From assembly GCA_030841195.1 (NCBI GenBank), contig JAVEDA010000180.1, positions 1 through 15,735 on the forward strand: DNA of 15,735 bases, read 5' to 3'. This DNA is from Actinomycetota bacterium (GTDB lineage Bacteria; Actinomycetota; Actinomycetes; JACCUZ01). This document shows, one piece after another, positions 14,188-15,735 of the stretch. Every line of letters starts with the position of its first letter. Within the stretch, counting starts at the first letter, position 1. Both the position numbers and the translations under genes were made by a program. Under the pieces are notes generated by a model, which saw only the letters and a program-made list of their open reading frames with translations, searched no databases and was not told where the DNA came from.

Positions 14188-15000
14188 GTGACCACCACGA
14201 ACCTCTCCTTGTCCCGTCAGATGCTCAACAAGGTGCCCGAGGTCACCGTCTACTTCTGGATCATCAAGATCCTTTGCACGACGGTGGGCGAGAGCTTCGC
14301 CGACTACATCAACGAGACGCTCAGCTTCGGGCTCACAAAGACCACCCTCCTGTTCTCTGCCGGCCTCATCATCGCTCTGGTCGCCCAGTTCCGACTTGAC
14401 CGCTACGTGCCGAGCATCTACTGGCTCTCGGTGGTCCTGATCAGCGTGGTCGGCACCCTGCTCACCGACAATCTGACCGACGCCCACGGCGTACCGCTCT
14501 GGATCAGCTCAACGGTGTTCGCCGTCCTGCTCGCCACGGTCTTCTCCATCTGGTACGCCCGCGAGCGCACCTTGTCTATCCACACCATCGTCACGACCCC
14601 CCGCGAGGCCTTTTACTGGCTGACGGTGCTCGTCACCTTTGCCCTGGGTACGGCGGTGGGCGACTGGACGCTCGAGCTCACCGGCTGGTCGGCAGGCAAG
14701 TCCGTGCTGCTCCCTCTCGGTCTGATCCTTGCCGTCCTGGTCGCCTGGAAGCTGGGCATGGGGCCGGTCCTCTCGTTCTGGCTGGCCTACATCCTCACGC
14801 GCCCGCTCGGTGCCAACATCGGGGACTACCTCGCCTCTCCGCGCGCGGACGGAGGCCTCGGCCTCGGCACGCTGGGCACCAGCGTGCTGTTCCTCGGCAC
14901 GATCCTGGGGGTGGTCATCTACCTGACCGTCACCGCCAAGGACCGCACCGAGTCAGTGCAACAAAGTCGGCAACACACCCCGGTCAGCGACGACGTCTGA
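14188..15000 (+). CDS. COG4705-like multi-pass membrane protein with four internal repeats
   Basis: This 270-residue protein is almost entirely hydrophobic, with about eight likely membrane segments between residues 20 and 248 and a polar tail (250-270). It resembles uncharacterised COG4705 membrane proteins; I do not know a proven function. Four internal units each carry an aromatic-Trp pair and the spacing W-x9-G-x4-D: W24/G34/D39, W79/G89/D94, W144/G154/D159 and W198/G208/D213. The first unit is the richest (FWIIKILCTTVGESFADY). The buried acidic residues would suit ion or proton handling, but that is inference. The start is GTG 14188; the open frame upstream shadows the sulfotransferase gene, and ATG 14221 would still keep all four units. 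The UspA-like gene follows after 9 nt, probably in one operon. Confidence 0.8.
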   Translation: MTTTNLSLSRQMLNKVPEVTVYFWIIKILCTTVGESFADYINETLSFGLTKTTLLFSAGLIIALVAQFRLDRYVPSIYWLSVVLISVVGTLLTDNLTDAHGVPLWISSTVFAVLLATVFSIWYARERTLSIHTIVTTPREAFYWLTVLVTFALGTAVGDWTLELTGWSAGKSVLLPLGLILAVLVAWKLGMGPVLSFWLAYILTRPLGANIGDYLASPRADGGLGLGTLGTSVLFLGTILGVVIYLTVTAKDRTESVQQSRQHTPVSDDV

Positions 15001-15009
15001 GGAGACCGC

Positions 15010-15456
15010 ATGTCCCCCACCCGATTCCACCGCGTCCTGGTCGTGACCGATACGGCCGAGCCAAGCCGGTCGCTACGTGAGGCCATTCGCCACCGTGCCG
15101 AGAACGGTGACGCAAGGTTCCGCCTGATCGTGCTGAACCCCGCCCAGGCCGAGCTGCACCTGCTGCACCCGGAGCGCCACGACAAGGCGGCGGAAGCAGA
15201 GAGCGTCCTTCGCTCGGCGCTGCCGCAGCTCGAGCTGGCTGCCCACGCCCCGGTCATCGGGTCCGTTTCGGTTCGGCACGATCCGATGGATGCGATCGAG
15301 GAGACTCTGTTCGCCGAGCCGGTCGACGAGATCATCCTCGACGTACCGCCTCACCGCTTCTCATCCTGGCTCCACCAAGACCTCGAGCACCGGCTCGCCC
15401 ATTTCCACATTCCGGTCCTGACCATCCGCCACGAGGAAACAGGTCACGAAGCCTGA
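15010..15456 (+). CDS. UspA-like small cytoplasmic protein
   Basis: This 148-residue protein has the outline of a universal stress protein fold: a first strand FHRVLVVTD (6-14), then helix SLREAIRHRA, strand FRLIVLN (37-43), a long amphipathic helix to about 76, strand VIGSVSVRHDP (82-92) and the closing strands DEIILDV (106-112) and IPVLTIRHE (134-142). The G-x2-G-x9-G(S/T) nucleotide loop of ATP-binding Usp proteins is missing (DVPPHRFSSW instead), so it belongs, if the fold is right, to the non-ATP type. GGAG is 5 nt before ATG 15010 and touches the stop of the membrane protein gene, so the two are likely co-transcribed. The role is unknown. Confidence 0.75.
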   Translation: MSPTRFHRVLVVTDTAEPSRSLREAIRHRAENGDARFRLIVLNPAQAELHLLHPERHDKAAEAESVLRSALPQLELAAHAPVIGSVSVRHDPMDAIEETLFAEPVDEIILDVPPHRFSSWLHQDLEHRLAHFHIPVLTIRHEETGHEA

Positions 15457-15479
15457 TGCTGGACCGATGACTTCCCGGC

Positions 15480-15485
15480 AGGAGG
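15480..15485 (+). promoter_or_regulatory. Shine-Dalgarno sequence for the FAD oxidoreductase
   Basis: AGGAGG lies 8 nt before GTG 15494. That favours GTG over the in-frame ATGs at 15467 (before this sequence) and 15500 (14 nt away). Confidence 0.6.
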
Positions 15486-15493
15486 ACGGTCTG

Positions 15494-15735
15494 GTGTGCA
15501 TGGACGACGTCCTGCGAACGAACCTCGAGAGCCGGCTGGACGGCAGTGTGCTGCTGCCCGGCGACCCGACGTACGACGAGACCCGGACGATCTGGAATGC
15601 GATCGTCGACCGGCGACCACGCGTGATCGTCCGCTGCGCCAGCGTCGGCGACGTGGTCACCGCGGTCCGGACGGCCCGCGAGCACGACCTCGAGATCGGC
15701 ATCCGGTGCGGCGGTCACAGCGCGGCCGGCCACGC
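15494..15735 (+). CDS. FAD-linked oxidoreductase of the PCMH/berberine-bridge type, N-terminal part (runs off the right edge)
   Basis: About 80 residues are visible before the window ends. They match the start of a PCMH/VAO-type FAD-binding domain: LLPGDPTYDETRTIWNA, then RPRVIVRCASVGDVVTAVRT, then RCGGHSAAGH at the edge. The GGHS segment is where bacterial berberine-bridge-like enzymes bind FAD, and its histidine is often the covalent attachment point. The substrate cannot be judged without the C-terminal half. The start is GTG 15494 (see the Shine-Dalgarno entry), 37 bp after the UspA-like stop; a longer form from ATG 15467 is possible. It may or may not belong to the upstream operon. Confidence 0.85.
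   Translation, partial: MCMDDVLRTNLESRLDGSVLLPGDPTYDETRTIWNAIVDRRPRVIVRCASVGDVVTAVRTAREHDLEIGIRCGGHSAAGH

Overview
The window looks like chromosomal DNA from a high-GC actinobacterium. Codons end mostly in G or C, GTG starts are common, and many neighbouring genes overlap by 4 bp. The mix of two-domain poly(glycerol-phosphate) polymerase-like proteins, sulfotransferases and a BlaI/M56 pair would fit a Nocardioidaceae-type organism, but the family is inferred. I saw no rRNA, tRNA, CRISPR array, insertion sequence or integrase, and no gene-free stretch longer than about 110 bp.

Left block (1-2743, minus strand): a tightly coupled ABC export operon. A secreted lipoprotein (2743-2027) is followed by ATPase A (2030-1368), ATPase B (1371-700) and an FtsX/MacB-type permease (703 to beyond the left edge). 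Each junction is a 4-bp GTGA or ATGA stop/start overlap. Diverging from it is a small secreted PepSY-domain protein (2813-3124). The 69-bp gap between them carries an exact 8-bp direct repeat with an 11-bp period, the usual layout of an OmpR/PhoB-type response-regulator site.

Central block (3175-10918, plus strand): a BlaI/MecI-family repressor (3234-3629) and an M56 membrane metallopeptidase (3632-4594), then an anchored extracytoplasmic phosphoesterase of the phospholipase C/acid phosphatase family (4666-6189). Next is a very large GT2 plus CDP-glycerol glycerophosphotransferase protein (6264-9794), coupled by an ATGA overlap to a sulfotransferase (9791-10918). Three copies of one operator, CTAC-N7-GTAG with extended TAG flanks, lie before the repressor, before the phosphoesterase and before the polymerase. 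This is the most interesting signal in the window. It implies a local regulon in which a BlaI/M56 switch controls itself, a lipid- or phosphodiester-cleaving enzyme, and the building and possible sulfation of a surface phosphopolymer.

Right block: a second, shorter GT2 plus glycerophosphotransferase protein on the minus strand (13002-10915) shares its stop codon bases with the first sulfotransferase. It diverges from a second sulfotransferase (13043-14134). After these come a multi-pass membrane protein like COG4705 with a four-fold internal W-x9-G-x4-D repeat (14188-15000), a UspA-like small protein (15010-15456), and the start of a PCMH/BBE-type FAD-linked oxidoreductase that runs off the right edge.

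Functional reading: 3175-14134 looks like a cell-envelope glycopolymer locus with its own stress-responsive switch. Chemical identity of the polymer, the signal sensed by the M56 protein and the sulfate acceptor cannot be read from sequence.
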